IMG/VR virus record: IMGVR_UViG_3300030328_002788
Span: 1-26,162 of that record
Source: a virus
Length of the DNA stretch: 26,162 nt
Strand: one strand, 5' to 3'
Numbering within the stretch: the stretch's first letter is position 1; every line of letters starts with the position of its first letter. Below are positions 14,830 through 21,504 of this stretch, piece by piece. The notes under the pieces were generated by a model that saw only the letters and a program-made list of their open reading frames with translations, searched no databases and had not been told where the DNA came from. The position numbers were made by a program, and so were the translations under genes.

Positions 14830-15282
14830 CTACCAAGAAGCTTGATAGAAATAGTCAGGATATTCTTCTTGATTGTTTCTAATTTCTTCTCTTAAAACTT
14901 TAGCTGTTTGTTCTATACGTTCCCAATACCAATCATCATAGTCTGTTGAGCCAAAAAAGAATCCAGCTTGTAATGGTAGTAGTTCGGGGTTTTTATCCCT
15001 AATTACCTTTTCACATATTGTTGCAAGTGTATCTAACTGCTCAATGGTTACCCTTGATTCTTGGCATTCATCTATACCGTCTTGAACATTTTCAACAAAC
15101 CATGCGTGTACTGCATTCATTTTTCGCCAATACATAACTTCTTCTTCTACAAAAGTTACCCTTTCTGGTTTAATGTCTAACCTTGTTTGATCGTTTGTAG
15201 TTACTACAACTCTGTGTTTGTCTTTTTTGTGTGCCCAGTTTTTAACGTAAGTTTTCTTACTTAAATACATGTCTAGTCCCAT
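14830..15282 (-). CDS. Conserved-type phage protein, MGLDMYL start
   Basis: 150 residues. MGLDMYLSKKTYVKNW, a Trp-rich middle (VMYWRKMNAVHAWFVENVQ) and GFFFGSTDYDDWYWERIEQT match a widespread phage/bacterial protein family of unknown function. Leader AAAAACCAA precedes ATG by six bases. It lies directly before the DUF932 gene. Confidence 0.75.
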   Translation of the reverse strand: MGLDMYLSKKTYVKNWAHKKDKHRVVVTTNDQTRLDIKPERVTFVEEEVMYWRKMNAVHAWFVENVQDGIDECQESRVTIEQLDTLATICEKVIRDKNPELLPLQAGFFFGSTDYDDWYWERIEQTAKVLREEIRNNQEEYPDYFYQASW

Positions 15283-15283
15283 A

Positions 15284-15586
15284 CTAAATTGGTTTTTTTG
15301 GATATTTATTGTTAGTTAATCCGTGTTGTGAAACACGCTCTATATCTCCTATAACTTCTAATTTACAAGAGTATTTTCCTTGATATTTATTTTTAAGTTG
15401 ATTGTAAGCGTAAGAATTTAGGTCTTGATCTATAAGATCGTTTGGACAGTTTCCTTTTAAAAGACGATCTACAGTATAATCATTACATAAATGAGATAGT
15501 TTTGTAGATTTAGTCTTATTAGAGTAAACTTCTTTCCAAACTCTTATTTTAAATTTGCAACGCCAAATTGTTTTGCGTTCCATCAT
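15284..15586 (-). CDS. Basic protein of unknown function
   Basis: 100 residues, Lys/Arg-rich (KFKIRVWKEVYSNKTKSTK, QLKNKYQGKYSCKLE). Starts by ATGA overlap. Not recognised. Confidence 0.68.
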   Translation of the reverse strand: MMERKTIWRCKFKIRVWKEVYSNKTKSTKLSHLCNDYTVDRLLKGNCPNDLIDQDLNSYAYNQLKNKYQGKYSCKLEVIGDIERVSQHGLTNNKYPKKPI

Positions 15587-15870
15587 CTATCAAGTAATCT
15601 TGATGCGTCAGCTGATGCAGAATTAATGTATACTTTATTTGGACTAGGCTTTGGTGATTGTGTTCCAAATTGCAAAACAAAATTATCAACATTAATATTA
15701 CCTTTTCCATCCGTTATTTGTATTATTTGCCCCATATGTGTAAGATAACCTATAGGTTTCTTTGGTATTGTATCAAGAATTGTTAGCGAGCTTGATCCAT
15801 TTTTGTATTTCTTAGGAGGCTTCTTTTCAACTTTTACTTCTGGAACATAATCGTGGTACCCTTTTTTCAT
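15583..15870 (-). CDS. Protein of unknown function with basic N-terminus
   Basis: 95 residues. A Lys/Pro-rich N-terminus (VEKKPPKKYKNGSSS) looks unstructured and is followed by a beta-rich segment (GYLTHMGQIIQITDGKGNIN). Coupled by ATGA overlaps at both ends. Not recognised. Confidence 0.68.
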   Translation of the reverse strand: MKKGYHDYVPEVKVEKKPPKKYKNGSSSLTILDTIPKKPIGYLTHMGQIIQITDGKGNINVDNFVLQFGTQSPKPSPNKVYINSASADASRLLDR

Positions 15871-16040
15871 AATAAGTGTGATTTAATTCGTTTATACTCT
15901 TCTATTGTTATGTTTACTTGTATAAAATCAAGATCGCCTGGCTCCCTTGTTGTCATGTAATAACCAACGGTTGTTAAATCGTTTTTATAATTTTCCCAAT
16001 TTAGAGCAATTAACTCTTTTAACCAAATTGTTACTGTCAT
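15867..16040 (-). CDS. Small protein of unknown function
   Basis: 57 residues from MTVTIWLKELIALNWENYKN. This start is chosen because the 43-codon-longer frame is low-complexity and would bury the 31-residue gene at 16052-16147. Not recognised. Confidence 0.62.
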   Translation of the reverse strand: MTVTIWLKELIALNWENYKNDLTTVGYYMTTREPGDLDFIQVNITIEEYKRIKSHLL

Positions 16041-16051
16041 TTGTGATAGTT

Positions 16052-16147
16052 TTAATAGTTGTCTTCTGGTTTGTCTCTGTATAAAAAGTATACAGTTAGA
16101 AATGCTACTACATTTCCTGCTAATACATAATAAAATACTGGGTCCAT
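16052..16147 (-). CDS. 31-residue single-TM peptide
   Basis: MDPVFYYVLAGNVVAFLTVY then a charged tail (FLYRDKPEDNY). One membrane span with an N-out-like start and Arg/Lys after it. ATG is two bases past the upstream stop and the next ATG follows 11 bases after its TAA. A small membrane peptide of unknown role. Confidence 0.62.
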   Translation of the reverse strand: MDPVFYYVLAGNVVAFLTVYFLYRDKPEDNY

Positions 16148-16149
16148 AA

Positions 16150-16383
16150 TTATTCGAATATAGTTCCAAATAAGCCGCCTATAATCATACCAACGCCTGT
16201 TGCTAGAACGGTTGCTGTTTTTACACATTTTCTACCTATTGACATAGTATTTTCAATGCCATCTTTTTTAGATTGACTATACTTGTCTATGTATTTATCA
16301 TAATCTTTTGCAAACATAAAGTTTCGTAAATCTTTTACGTCTTGTGTTTGGCTTTGGTACAATTTCTTTACTGTCTTTTTCAT
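16150..16383 (-). CDS. Basic protein with C-terminal glycine-zipper membrane tail
   Basis: 77 residues. A Lys-rich soluble part (1-50) is followed by RKCVKTATVLATGVGMIIGG and a short FGTIFE end, giving a Thr/Ala/Gly-rich C-terminal membrane anchor with GxxxG spacing. Layout resembles the products of 20130-20336 and 21670-22032. Confidence 0.7.
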   Translation of the reverse strand: MKKTVKKLYQSQTQDVKDLRNFMFAKDYDKYIDKYSQSKKDGIENTMSIGRKCVKTATVLATGVGMIIGGLFGTIFE

Positions 16384-16757
16384 AATGTTTCATGGTTTTT
16401 AATAAATTCTACAACTGCTTTATATGTACTCTCTAATTTATTTAATCCCATCATTTCAATTATACATCTATAGTTTTCCTTTTCGTCTATCTTATAGACA
16501 ATACAATCTCCATGGTGATGTTTAACAAAGCACCCCATTGATTCCATTTTGTCTATTACAGGCATAATCCAATCCCAAGATAAATCAAATTTCATATCGT
16601 TAACATGAAAATTACTGCTATCATAACATTGATCATATTGATCATGAACATAATAATAGTCTTTGTAATCTTCTCCTTGAAACCCTTCATCTTTCTTCCA
16701 ATAATCAGAACATGTAGGGTAATCCATAAATTCTGCTATAAGTTTATTGTCTTTCAT
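16380..16757 (-). CDS. Phage ABA-sandwich-like protein
   Basis: 125 residues. The start KLIAEFMDYP and the block FDLSWDWIMPVIDKMESMG (about 57-75) are the hallmarks I know from the phage ABA-sandwich family, a small domain widespread in phages of many hosts with unknown role. The rest is acidic and Tyr-rich (DYKDYYYVHDQYDQCYDSS). Coupled by ATGA at both ends. Confidence 0.75.
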   Translation of the reverse strand: MKDNKLIAEFMDYPTCSDYWKKDEGFQGEDYKDYYYVHDQYDQCYDSSNFHVNDMKFDLSWDWIMPVIDKMESMGCFVKHHHGDCIVYKIDEKENYRCIIEMMGLNKLESTYKAVVEFIKNHETL

Positions 16758-16927
16758 GCTATCTTTTTAAATTTAGTTTTTAATTCATCTATCATATCTA
16801 ATAAACATACGTCATCAGGGTTGACATATTCTCCTGTGATTTGTTGATACATATCTACAATAGATACTATTTCTCTACGCAGATCGTTCATCTGCTTGAT
16901 AAAGTTATCGTATTCTTTAATTGTCAT
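16754..16927 (-). CDS. Small helical protein of unknown function
   Basis: 57 residues, MTIKEYDNFIKQMNDLRREI onward. ATGA overlaps at both start (with the gene at 16924) and stop (with the gene at 16757) fix the frame. Mixed charge, no Trp. Not recognised. Confidence 0.7.
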   Translation of the reverse strand: MTIKEYDNFIKQMNDLRREIVSIVDMYQQITGEYVNPDDVCLLDMIDELKTKFKKIA

Positions 16928-17163
16928 AATATTGTATATTCTTGTAAGTATTCTATTTCTTCTTTTAAATCTTCGACAGTGTCGTTTATCCTGTAATTAT
17001 ATTCATCTTCGATAAGTTCTTTCATCATAGTATCTTTGTCTAAGCCTTCTTTTCCAGCTTCTGCAAACCAATCAAAGTATATAAGCTCTAATTCGTGCCT
17101 ATTAAATTGATTGTAGTATTCTGTAACAGCAACGTCCCAGTCTATTAATAAGTCTTTAATCAT
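16924..17163 (-). CDS. Acidic protein of unknown function
   Basis: 79 residues from MIKDLLIDWDVAVTEYYNQF. The start at 17163 is fixed by an ATGA overlap with the zinc-ribbon gene; an upstream ATG eight codons earlier is less likely. Glu/Asp-rich C-terminal helix (DLKEEIEYLQEYTIL). Confidence 0.7.
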   Translation of the reverse strand: MIKDLLIDWDVAVTEYYNQFNRHELELIYFDWFAEAGKEGLDKDTMMKELIEDEYNYRINDTVEDLKEEIEYLQEYTIL

Positions 17164-17294
17164 AATTTTTCTAGTTCTATTCCACATTCATAACACACAC
17201 CCCAATCATGGTCTGTTTCATATAATTCGTCTTCTGGTATAAATGCACCACAGCAACTGCAGGCCACGTCTTTAATTTCTGTTGGATCTGTCAT
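17160..17294 (-). CDS. 44-residue zinc-ribbon protein
   Basis: Two CxxC pairs are seen: VACSCCG near residue 11-14 and VCYECG near 35-38, spaced as in a zinc ribbon, with an acidic linker (IPEDELYETDHDWG). ATGA overlaps at both ends. Such small ribbons in phages often bind nucleic acid or a host protein; the target is not shown. Confidence 0.72.
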   Translation of the reverse strand: MTDPTEIKDVACSCCGAFIPEDELYETDHDWGVCYECGIELEKL

Positions 17295-17641
17295 AGTTCT
17301 AAATCTCGCATTTTTATATATTCGTCTACATAAGCAATTAAATCTTTTCTAGTTACAGTCTTATCTTTTATATCTTTTAAAAGCATATAAAATTCATCTC
17401 CTATAATTTCAAGTTTTATAATGTCTGTTTCTAAGTTTTTAATAGTTTTTTCTTTATTTTCTTGACTTATAGAAATAGCATTTATAGTAGATTTTAAAAT
17501 TGAGATTTCAGAAAATCGTTCAATTGTCTCTTCAAGAGTTTCTTCTAATCGTTTAAATCTATTATCTATGCATGTATTATTAACAATTGTTGTTGTTTGT
17601 AAATCATCAATTTTTTGTAATATAATTTCTTCTTTTTTCAT
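17291..17641 (-). CDS. Coiled-coil protein
   Basis: 116 residues, helical with Ile/Leu at heptad positions (RFKRLEETLEETIERFSEIS, KTIKNLETDIIKLEIIGD). No other domain. It is one of two consecutive coiled-coil genes, which could form a hetero-oligomer. ATGA overlaps at both ends. Confidence 0.7.
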   Translation of the reverse strand: MKKEEIILQKIDDLQTTTIVNNTCIDNRFKRLEETLEETIERFSEISILKSTINAISISQENKEKTIKNLETDIIKLEIIGDEFYMLLKDIKDKTVTRKDLIAYVDEYIKMRDLEL

Positions 17642-17856
17642 AATGTAAGGGTTTGTAAGATTGGATTTGTAGGGTCAAGCCCTTTGATTACTTCTACTAA
17701 CTTGTTGTTGTCTTCTTGTAAGTCTTCAATCTGTAATTGTAAGCCTACAACGTGACTTCGTTTGTTTTCGTTTTCTAGTTTAAGCTCTGCTTGTAACTCT
17801 TTAACTTTATTCTGAAGAGACTCAACTCTTGCTAGTAAAAATTCTTGTGTACTCAT
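17638..17856 (-). CDS. Short coiled-coil protein
   Basis: 72 residues: FLLARVESLQNKVKELQAEL and LQLQIEDLQEDNNKLVEVI show leucine heptads along most of the length. Coupled to both neighbours by ATGA. Function unknown. Confidence 0.7.
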   Translation of the reverse strand: MSTQEFLLARVESLQNKVKELQAELKLENENKRSHVVGLQLQIEDLQEDNNKLVEVIKGLDPTNPILQTLTL

Positions 17857-18296
17857 ACTTCTTCTTTTTGTTGTTCTTTTAATTGTTTTTTTAGTTGTTC
17901 TACGGTTTCACGAGGATAATGTCTAGGGCATGCTATTTCTTTTTCAGGATCTATTCTATTAACATAATCATGATATTGATTTCCATCAGCATATAAAGGT
18001 CCTTCAACTCCTCTTTCATCGTTTATTGGTGTTATAACAAAGTCTTGTGTTCCTTTCCATTCATGATAAAACTCTACTGCTTCATCATAAGTCATAGGTC
18101 CTGGATTAGTGTAATTAAAATGACCATTTCTATTAGATGCTTTATATCTAATTAATCCAAGATTTTTCTTTACAATATAATTAGATTGATCTATGATATT
18201 TTCTAATTGTGTATCTAATAGTTTACCTATTTTTTCTTTTATTTCTAAAAGATCTCTTGCAACATAGTGTTGTTTTACGTTAGTTGATTTTTTCAT
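17853..18296 (-). CDS. Protein of unknown function
   Basis: 147 residues. Basic N-terminus, then an aromatic/Asn-rich central part (NRNGHFNYTNPGPMTYDEAV) and a Lys/Gln-rich tail (EQLKKQLKEQQKEEV). The central block with HPxY-like spacing (CPRHYPRET) is distinctive but not recognised. Confidence 0.68.
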   Translation of the reverse strand: MKKSTNVKQHYVARDLLEIKEKIGKLLDTQLENIIDQSNYIVKKNLGLIRYKASNRNGHFNYTNPGPMTYDEAVEFYHEWKGTQDFVITPINDERGVEGPLYADGNQYHDYVNRIDPEKEIACPRHYPRETVEQLKKQLKEQQKEEV

Positions 18297-18298
18297 AA

Positions 18299-18868
18299 TT
18301 AGTTTCTGTCTATAGTTGGATAATTTTCTTTTAAAAAGTTTGTTCTGTATTCTTTAAATTGAGCCCAAAAGTCTTCAATTGGATACATAAACTCTATTTG
18401 TTCAATATATTCTTGTGGTTGATCACTAATGTCTACCCAAAAAAATAACCTATTTGTTTGAGTGCTTTGTATTTTTATCTTTTTATTTTCTGCGTCATAC
18501 TCACGAAAATTGTAATATCTTGGTGTTTCAAATTGACTACCTATTGTTATAAAAACAGAGCAATGCGTGTGCATGTTTTCGTCTAGTTTGTCTTTAATAG
18601 GTGTAATATAATCTACTTTATTTTCCATGTTTTTGTTTTTAATATTCTGAATTAATTGTTCTATTTGTTCAGGCGTTTGATAACCTAAAGGGTCACCAAA
18701 TCCTTTATAATCTATTTCATCTTTATACATTACTGCTACTTCAAAAGTGTTTTTATCACATTTTGCAATACCACCGTATATAATACTTAATGCATAGTTG
18801 TTTCCAACATCTACATAAGCTGCGTGTCCGCCCCAGTCTGTAGGTTTAAAATCTAAATCTTTAATCAT
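18299..18868 (-). CDS. Protein of unknown function, possibly two-domain
   Basis: 189 residues. The N-terminal 85 residues (WGGHAAYVDVGNNYALSIIY, EVAVMYKDEIDYKGFGDP, ending in a helix) look like a compact domain. A second beta-rich half follows from an internal MENKVDYITPIKD. An internal start at that Met is conceivable, since phages of this kind sometimes encode the halves separately. Not recognised. Confidence 0.68.
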   Translation of the reverse strand: MIKDLDFKPTDWGGHAAYVDVGNNYALSIIYGGIAKCDKNTFEVAVMYKDEIDYKGFGDPLGYQTPEQIEQLIQNIKNKNMENKVDYITPIKDKLDENMHTHCSVFITIGSQFETPRYYNFREYDAENKKIKIQSTQTNRLFFWVDISDQPQEYIEQIEFMYPIEDFWAQFKEYRTNFLKENYPTIDRN

Positions 18869-19047
18869 TCTTTAAATCTATAATATATTAGTCCTATTAC
18901 TATCGCACCAGCTACTAAAGGTACAAGTCCGATTAAGAACGTTGCTACAACGCCTGCAAATGAGGCGAAGAGCAATGTGCCTAATGCAATAGCGAAACCC
19001 GTGATACACAGGTTAAACGCCTTGTCTAATAAGTTTTGTTTATCCAT
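18865..19047 (-). CDS. Small two-TM membrane protein
   Basis: 60 residues, two hydrophobic segments (FNLCITGFAIALGTLLFASF and TFLIGLVPLVAGAIVIGLIY) joined by a short turn, with Asp/Lys at the N-terminus and RFKE at the end. A hairpin-type membrane protein; it might modify the host membrane or block superinfection, but this is only a possibility. Confidence 0.68.
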   Translation of the reverse strand: MDKQNLLDKAFNLCITGFAIALGTLLFASFAGVVATFLIGLVPLVAGAIVIGLIYYRFKE

Positions 19048-19330
19048 TGTTATTGTTATTTAAATGTATACTACTTTCAAGTCCCATTAAGAAATTGCTT
19101 TCTTTAACTTTATGGTCTAAAAAGAAATACATAAGAGTATTAGCTATCCTTGTAGCATTATTCTCTCTTCTTTTATTATCTCTTTTTTGCTTACCAAGAA
19201 ACTTTATCTTGACAACTTTTTCTTTGTTTTCTTTTGCAACTCTCTTTTTAAGAGAAACAACAGCTTGATCTACTTCTGTTTCTTTAAGTTTTTTAAGTTG
19301 CTCTTTCCAATTCTGTTTAACTTTTCCCAT
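19040..19330 (-). CDS. Basic Lys-rich protein of unknown function
   Basis: 96 residues, extremely Lys/Arg-rich through residue 55 (VSLKKRVAKENKEKVVKIKF, KQKRDNKRRENNATR), then a more hydrophobic C-terminus. Composition suggests nucleic-acid binding. It overlaps the next gene by 8 bases. Confidence 0.66.
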   Translation of the reverse strand: MGKVKQNWKEQLKKLKETEVDQAVVSLKKRVAKENKEKVVKIKFLGKQKRDNKRRENNATRIANTLMYFFLDHKVKESNFLMGLESSIHLNNNNNG

Positions 19331-19335
19331 AATTT

Positions 19336-19653
19336 CTATTGTTTATTATTCCACGTTTTACCATTTCTAATGTATTTATCTAACCATGTTGCAGTAACAA
19401 GGTTATAGACTTGATATTCTTGTCCATCTATTTCACCTTCATAATTTAACCATTTAACAATGCCAGTTTGTTTTTCAATCCAAGACTGAAAAGATTTTGC
19501 AGCATTTGGTAGATTAAATATACTATTAGGAACTTTAACATATTTGTTTAACACAACACGTTGTCTTTTCATACTTCCATTGTTAAACTCAACACAATCT
19601 CTATTGTATCTGTCTTTAACTTTTGTAATTTTTCCTAGTTTAATCATAAGCAT
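19336..19653 (-). CDS. Protein of unknown function
   Basis: 105 residues (or 103 if the Met at 19647 is used). A beta-rich start (KLGKITKVKDRYNRDCVEFN) is followed by basic segments and an aromatic end (ATWLDKYIRNGKTWNNKQ). Not recognised. Confidence 0.66.
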   Translation of the reverse strand: MLMIKLGKITKVKDRYNRDCVEFNNGSMKRQRVVLNKYVKVPNSIFNLPNAAKSFQSWIEKQTGIVKWLNYEGEIDGQEYQVYNLVTATWLDKYIRNGKTWNNKQ

Positions 19654-19703
19654 TCTCAGGATTAGTTAACGTCTTTTATTTTAACCTGTAAGACATTAGT
19701 TGT

Positions 19704-19844
19704 TTAGTTTAAATATATATTTGATTCTTTTATAGCTTTTGCTAATTCTTTTTTGTCTTTTTCAATTTCTTGAATCAATTGTCTTGCTTGTTTTGCAAGA
19801 TCTTTTTTCTCTTCCAAGAGTTGCTTTAATTTTTCTTCTAACAT
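19704..19844 (-). CDS. 46-residue coiled-coil peptide
   Basis: MLEEKLKQLLEEKKDLAKQA and a further Lys/Glu/Gln-rich helix. The whole protein reads as one charged amphipathic helix with Leu/Ile heptads. ATG lies 7 bases inside the upstream gene. A 50-base gap with no clear features follows. Confidence 0.66.
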   Translation of the reverse strand: MLEEKLKQLLEEKKDLAKQARQLIQEIEKDKKELAKAIKESNIYLN

Positions 19845-20035
19845 AATGTCATTAGTTTATCATATTGTTTAGCACCAATACGAGTATGTAACCCACATTC
19901 ACTAAGTCGTGAATCAATGTATTGTTCAATACCTTTCACGGTACTAATTTGTGTTTTGTAAGTAGCATTACGTTGTGTTGCTTCTTCTCTACGAATTTCC
20001 TTGCGCTCTTTGCGCGTTAATTTAAATCCAGCCAT
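19838..20035 (-). CDS. Basic small protein of unknown function
   Basis: 65 residues. Very basic N-terminus (KLTRKERKEIRREEATQRN) and a C-terminal half that may fold (GIEQYIDSRLSECGLHTR). Its leader contains GTTAATAAATGG-like repeats after the structured element at 20076-20122. Confidence 0.66.
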   Translation of the reverse strand: MAGFKLTRKERKEIRREEATQRNATYKTQISTVKGIEQYIDSRLSECGLHTRIGAKQYDKLMTLC

Positions 20036-20075
20036 AGCTTTATAATTTAATTGTTAATAAATGGTTAATAATAGT

Positions 20076-20122
20076 ACCTGTAGGTGACAACGAGTCACCT
20101 CACAGCCTCAAGGCCTACAGGT
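20076..20122. repeat. Nested inverted repeats able to form a three-way junction
   Basis: Outer arms ACCTGTAGG (20076-20084) and CCTACAGGT (20114-20122) pair perfectly. Inside are AGGTGAC/GTCACCT (20082-20088 and 20094-20100, loop AACGA) and a small GCC/GGC hairpin (20105-20107 and 20112-20114). The AGG at 20082-20084 and the C114 region are shared, so folds compete. No T-run follows on the - strand, so it is not a plain terminator. Confidence 0.7.
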
Positions 20123-20129
20123 TATTTGT

Positions 20130-20336
20130 TTACTCAGATGTTCCGCAAAACAATAGTAAAGTAAACAGTGCAGTAGTTGTTACAGTCATAGTCTTTGCAA
20201 CATCACGAACCATATGATTCATTGTATACTTAGTCTTTGATTCTGCTTTGTCTTTAGCTAGTTGTTCAGCATACTGCTGTAACATTTCTACATCTTCAGT
20301 TGAGATGTTGTCGAAAACATTCTTTTTGTTTGCCAT
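20130..20336 (-). CDS. Small protein with C-terminal membrane tail
   Basis: 68 residues. A charged N-terminal helix (TEDVEMLQQYAEQLAKDKAE) leads to a Thr-rich hydrophobic end (VAKTMTVTTTALFTLLLFCG). Probably a tail-anchored inner-membrane protein; similar in layout to 16150-16383 and 21670-22032. The structured 47-base element lies just past its stop. Confidence 0.68.
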   Translation of the reverse strand: MANKKNVFDNISTEDVEMLQQYAEQLAKDKAESKTKYTMNHMVRDVAKTMTVTTTALFTLLLFCGTSE

Positions 20337-20352
20337 AATAATTGATTTAGGG

Positions 20353-20556
20353 TTATTGATTGTTGTTTGAGATTAAAGTATATTTTTTATTATCTTCTAT
20401 AATTCTCTCAGCAATTATTTGAGTGTGTGTCTTCACTCTTTGCTTTGATCTTTTAAGTTCTAACGTTTCAGGAGTATGTTCTCCCATACGTCTTCTACGG
20501 CCTTTAACTCTAGATTTATCTTTAGAGCCTACAAGTATGTATTGTCCTATTTTCAT
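20353..20556 (-). CDS. Basic small protein of unknown function
   Basis: 67 residues from MKIGQYILVGSKDKSRVKGR. The start at 20556 makes an ATGA overlap with the membrane-peptide gene; an earlier ATG 11 codons upstream is less likely. Very Arg/Lys-rich (KGRRRRMGEHTPETLELKRS). Could bind nucleic acid. Confidence 0.66.
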   Translation of the reverse strand: MKIGQYILVGSKDKSRVKGRRRRMGEHTPETLELKRSKQRVKTHTQIIAERIIEDNKKYTLISNNNQ

Positions 20557-20711
20557 AATGATGAATTGTTTAAGATTAATGCCATACAAAATACACTAAA
20601 GGGTAATAGTATAAGCATACTCAGTGAACCTGTTAATGCGAACATAAACAGTAATAGTAAGTTGATTGATAGTATACCAATGAACTTAAATAAATCGATT
20701 ATCTTTTTCAT
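20553..20711 (-). CDS. 52-residue membrane peptide
   Basis: MKKIIDLFKFIGILSINLLL followed by further hydrophobic sequence to about residue 47, so two short or one long membrane region. A CGCAAA-ATTC-TTTGCG hairpin (20728-20743) stands 17 bases upstream of the ATG. The stop overlaps the next start by ATGA. Confidence 0.65.
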   Translation of the reverse strand: MKKIIDLFKFIGILSINLLLLFMFALTGSLSMLILLPFSVFCMALILNNSSL

Positions 20712-20737
20712 AATAGTTTAGTCGAGCCGCAAAATTC

Positions 20738-20769
20738 TTTGCGAGTTAATAAATAGTTTTATATATTTG
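20738..20769 (+). promoter_or_regulatory. Bacteroidota-type promoter reading against the early operon
   Basis: TTTG (20738-20741), a 20-base spacer and TATATTTG (20762-20769) together fit the Bacteroidota -33/-7 consensus. This is the only place where I found both elements at proper spacing. Transcription would start near 20774 and run rightward through the structured region 20772-20943. The TTTG also lies in a hairpin arm, so coincidence is possible. Confidence 0.5.
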
Positions 20770-20771
20770 TC

Positions 20772-20943
20772 TTCCCAACGGAAATGGTTGACGACTTTTA
20801 TAGGAATATAATTGGATCAGATACCTTGCTCCATACGAGATAGCGCAGTTGTTCTTTACAACTTTCTGGCTGCCCAGCTGTATACTAATCGTAGTGACTA
20901 GTTCACAGTGAGCAAGCAGAATTTAAAGTTGTGGATGGCAGCC
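20772..20943. ncRNA. Candidate structured non-coding RNA with crossing helices
   Basis: A gene-free interval (20712-20942) rich in complementary segments: CTTGCTC (20825-20831) with GAGCAAG (20910-20916); TACGA (20834-20838) with TCGTA (20889-20893); AGTTGT/ACAACT hairpin (20847-20863); GTGA/TCAC hairpin (20894-20906). ACAACTTT (20858-20865) also matches AAAGTTGT (20925-20932), and GGCTGCC (20868-20874) matches GGCAGCC (20937-20943), in crossing order as in a pseudoknot. Strand is undecided: a + promoter precedes it, but neighbouring genes are -. No known RNA family recognised. Confidence 0.5.
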
Positions 20944-21104
20944 TATTTAGTTGCCAAATTACTCAACATAAGAATAGTAATTCTACATTGATGTATGCGA
21001 CCATTAATATACTCTTGTGTATATCCGTCTTCAGGTTTAGTAACCTTCCAATCTTGCAATTGATCTTTTGCATCTTGTAATGATTTTTTAATATCATTAT
21101 CCAT
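20943..21104 (-). CDS. Small protein with canonical ribosome site
   Basis: 53 residues from MDNDIKKSLQDAKDQLQDWK. The start at 21104 is fixed by AAAGGAGGAT eight bases before ATG; the longer frame is rejected because it would start inside the leader fold. Helical, mixed charge, with HQCRITILMLSNLATK at the end. Its stop overlaps the structured interval. Function unknown. Confidence 0.72.
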   Translation of the reverse strand: MDNDIKKSLQDAKDQLQDWKVTKPEDGYTQEYINGRIHQCRITILMLSNLATK

Positions 21105-21170
21105 AGTAGTATCCTCCTTTTTGCCTATTAGTTTAACATTCAATAGTTCGGCAAGCCATGAATGTTATTA
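21105..21170 (-). promoter_or_regulatory. Leader pseudoknot next to a Shine-Dalgarno site
   Basis: On the - strand TAACATTCA pairs with TGAATGTTA (9 bp, about 21166-21158 and 21141-21133) around a 16-base loop. TTGCC in that loop can pair with GGCAA (about 21124-21120), which ends three bases before AGGAGGA. Crossing pairs next to the ribosome site suggest translational control by a protein, ligand or RNA. Confidence 0.55.
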
Positions 21171-21174
21171 TTAA

Positions 21175-21480
21175 TTATTGTTCCATAAAGTTTATAGCTA
21201 GTTTGTGAGCATCTTCTGGTCCTTCGTATACCATAGACATTCTACTAGTATATTTATCTTTATTTATGTGATAGACTAAAGTTGTTCGTCCATCAACAAC
21301 AGATATTTCTTTAATCTTTATTTGTTCTTCATTAACACCATCCAATATTCTAATACCTATTTCATCCATTTTACTTCTAAGGTTATCAGAGTTTATGAAT
21401 AATACTTCTAAAAAGTCTTGACTGTCTTTTTCTTTCTTTGAAATGTCTTCTTGATAGTTTACTTCTAAATTGCTAGTCAT
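21175..21480 (-). CDS. Acidic protein of unknown function
   Basis: 101 residues from MTSNLEVNYQEDISKKEKDS. The ATG at 21480 is supported by TTGGAGGAC seven bases upstream; the longer frame begins with TTG inside that site. A beta-rich middle (IKIKEISVVDGRTTLVYHIN) is framed by helices. Not recognised. The upstream interval is structured. Confidence 0.72.
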   Translation of the reverse strand: MTSNLEVNYQEDISKKEKDSQDFLEVLFINSDNLRSKMDEIGIRILDGVNEEQIKIKEISVVDGRTTLVYHINKDKYTSRMSMVYEGPEDAHKLAINFMEQ

Positions 21481-21504
21481 TGTTTTGTCCTCCAATTATT
21501 TAAT

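Noticed and set aside
18299-18868. Frameshift or fusion of two genes
   Set aside because: An internal MENKVDY start hints at two domains, but the frame is intact and there is no sign of a lost stop or slippery site.
19716-19723. TATATTTG on the + strand
   Set aside because: Inside the coding sequence of a small - strand gene, with no -33 element and nothing to transcribe.
20858-20943. HDV-like ribozyme, because a 7-bp GGCTGCC helix and a second helix cross
   Set aside because: On the - strand only two bases lie between the last two arms, leaving no room for the P4 helix and the catalytic cytosine region of HDV-like ribozymes.
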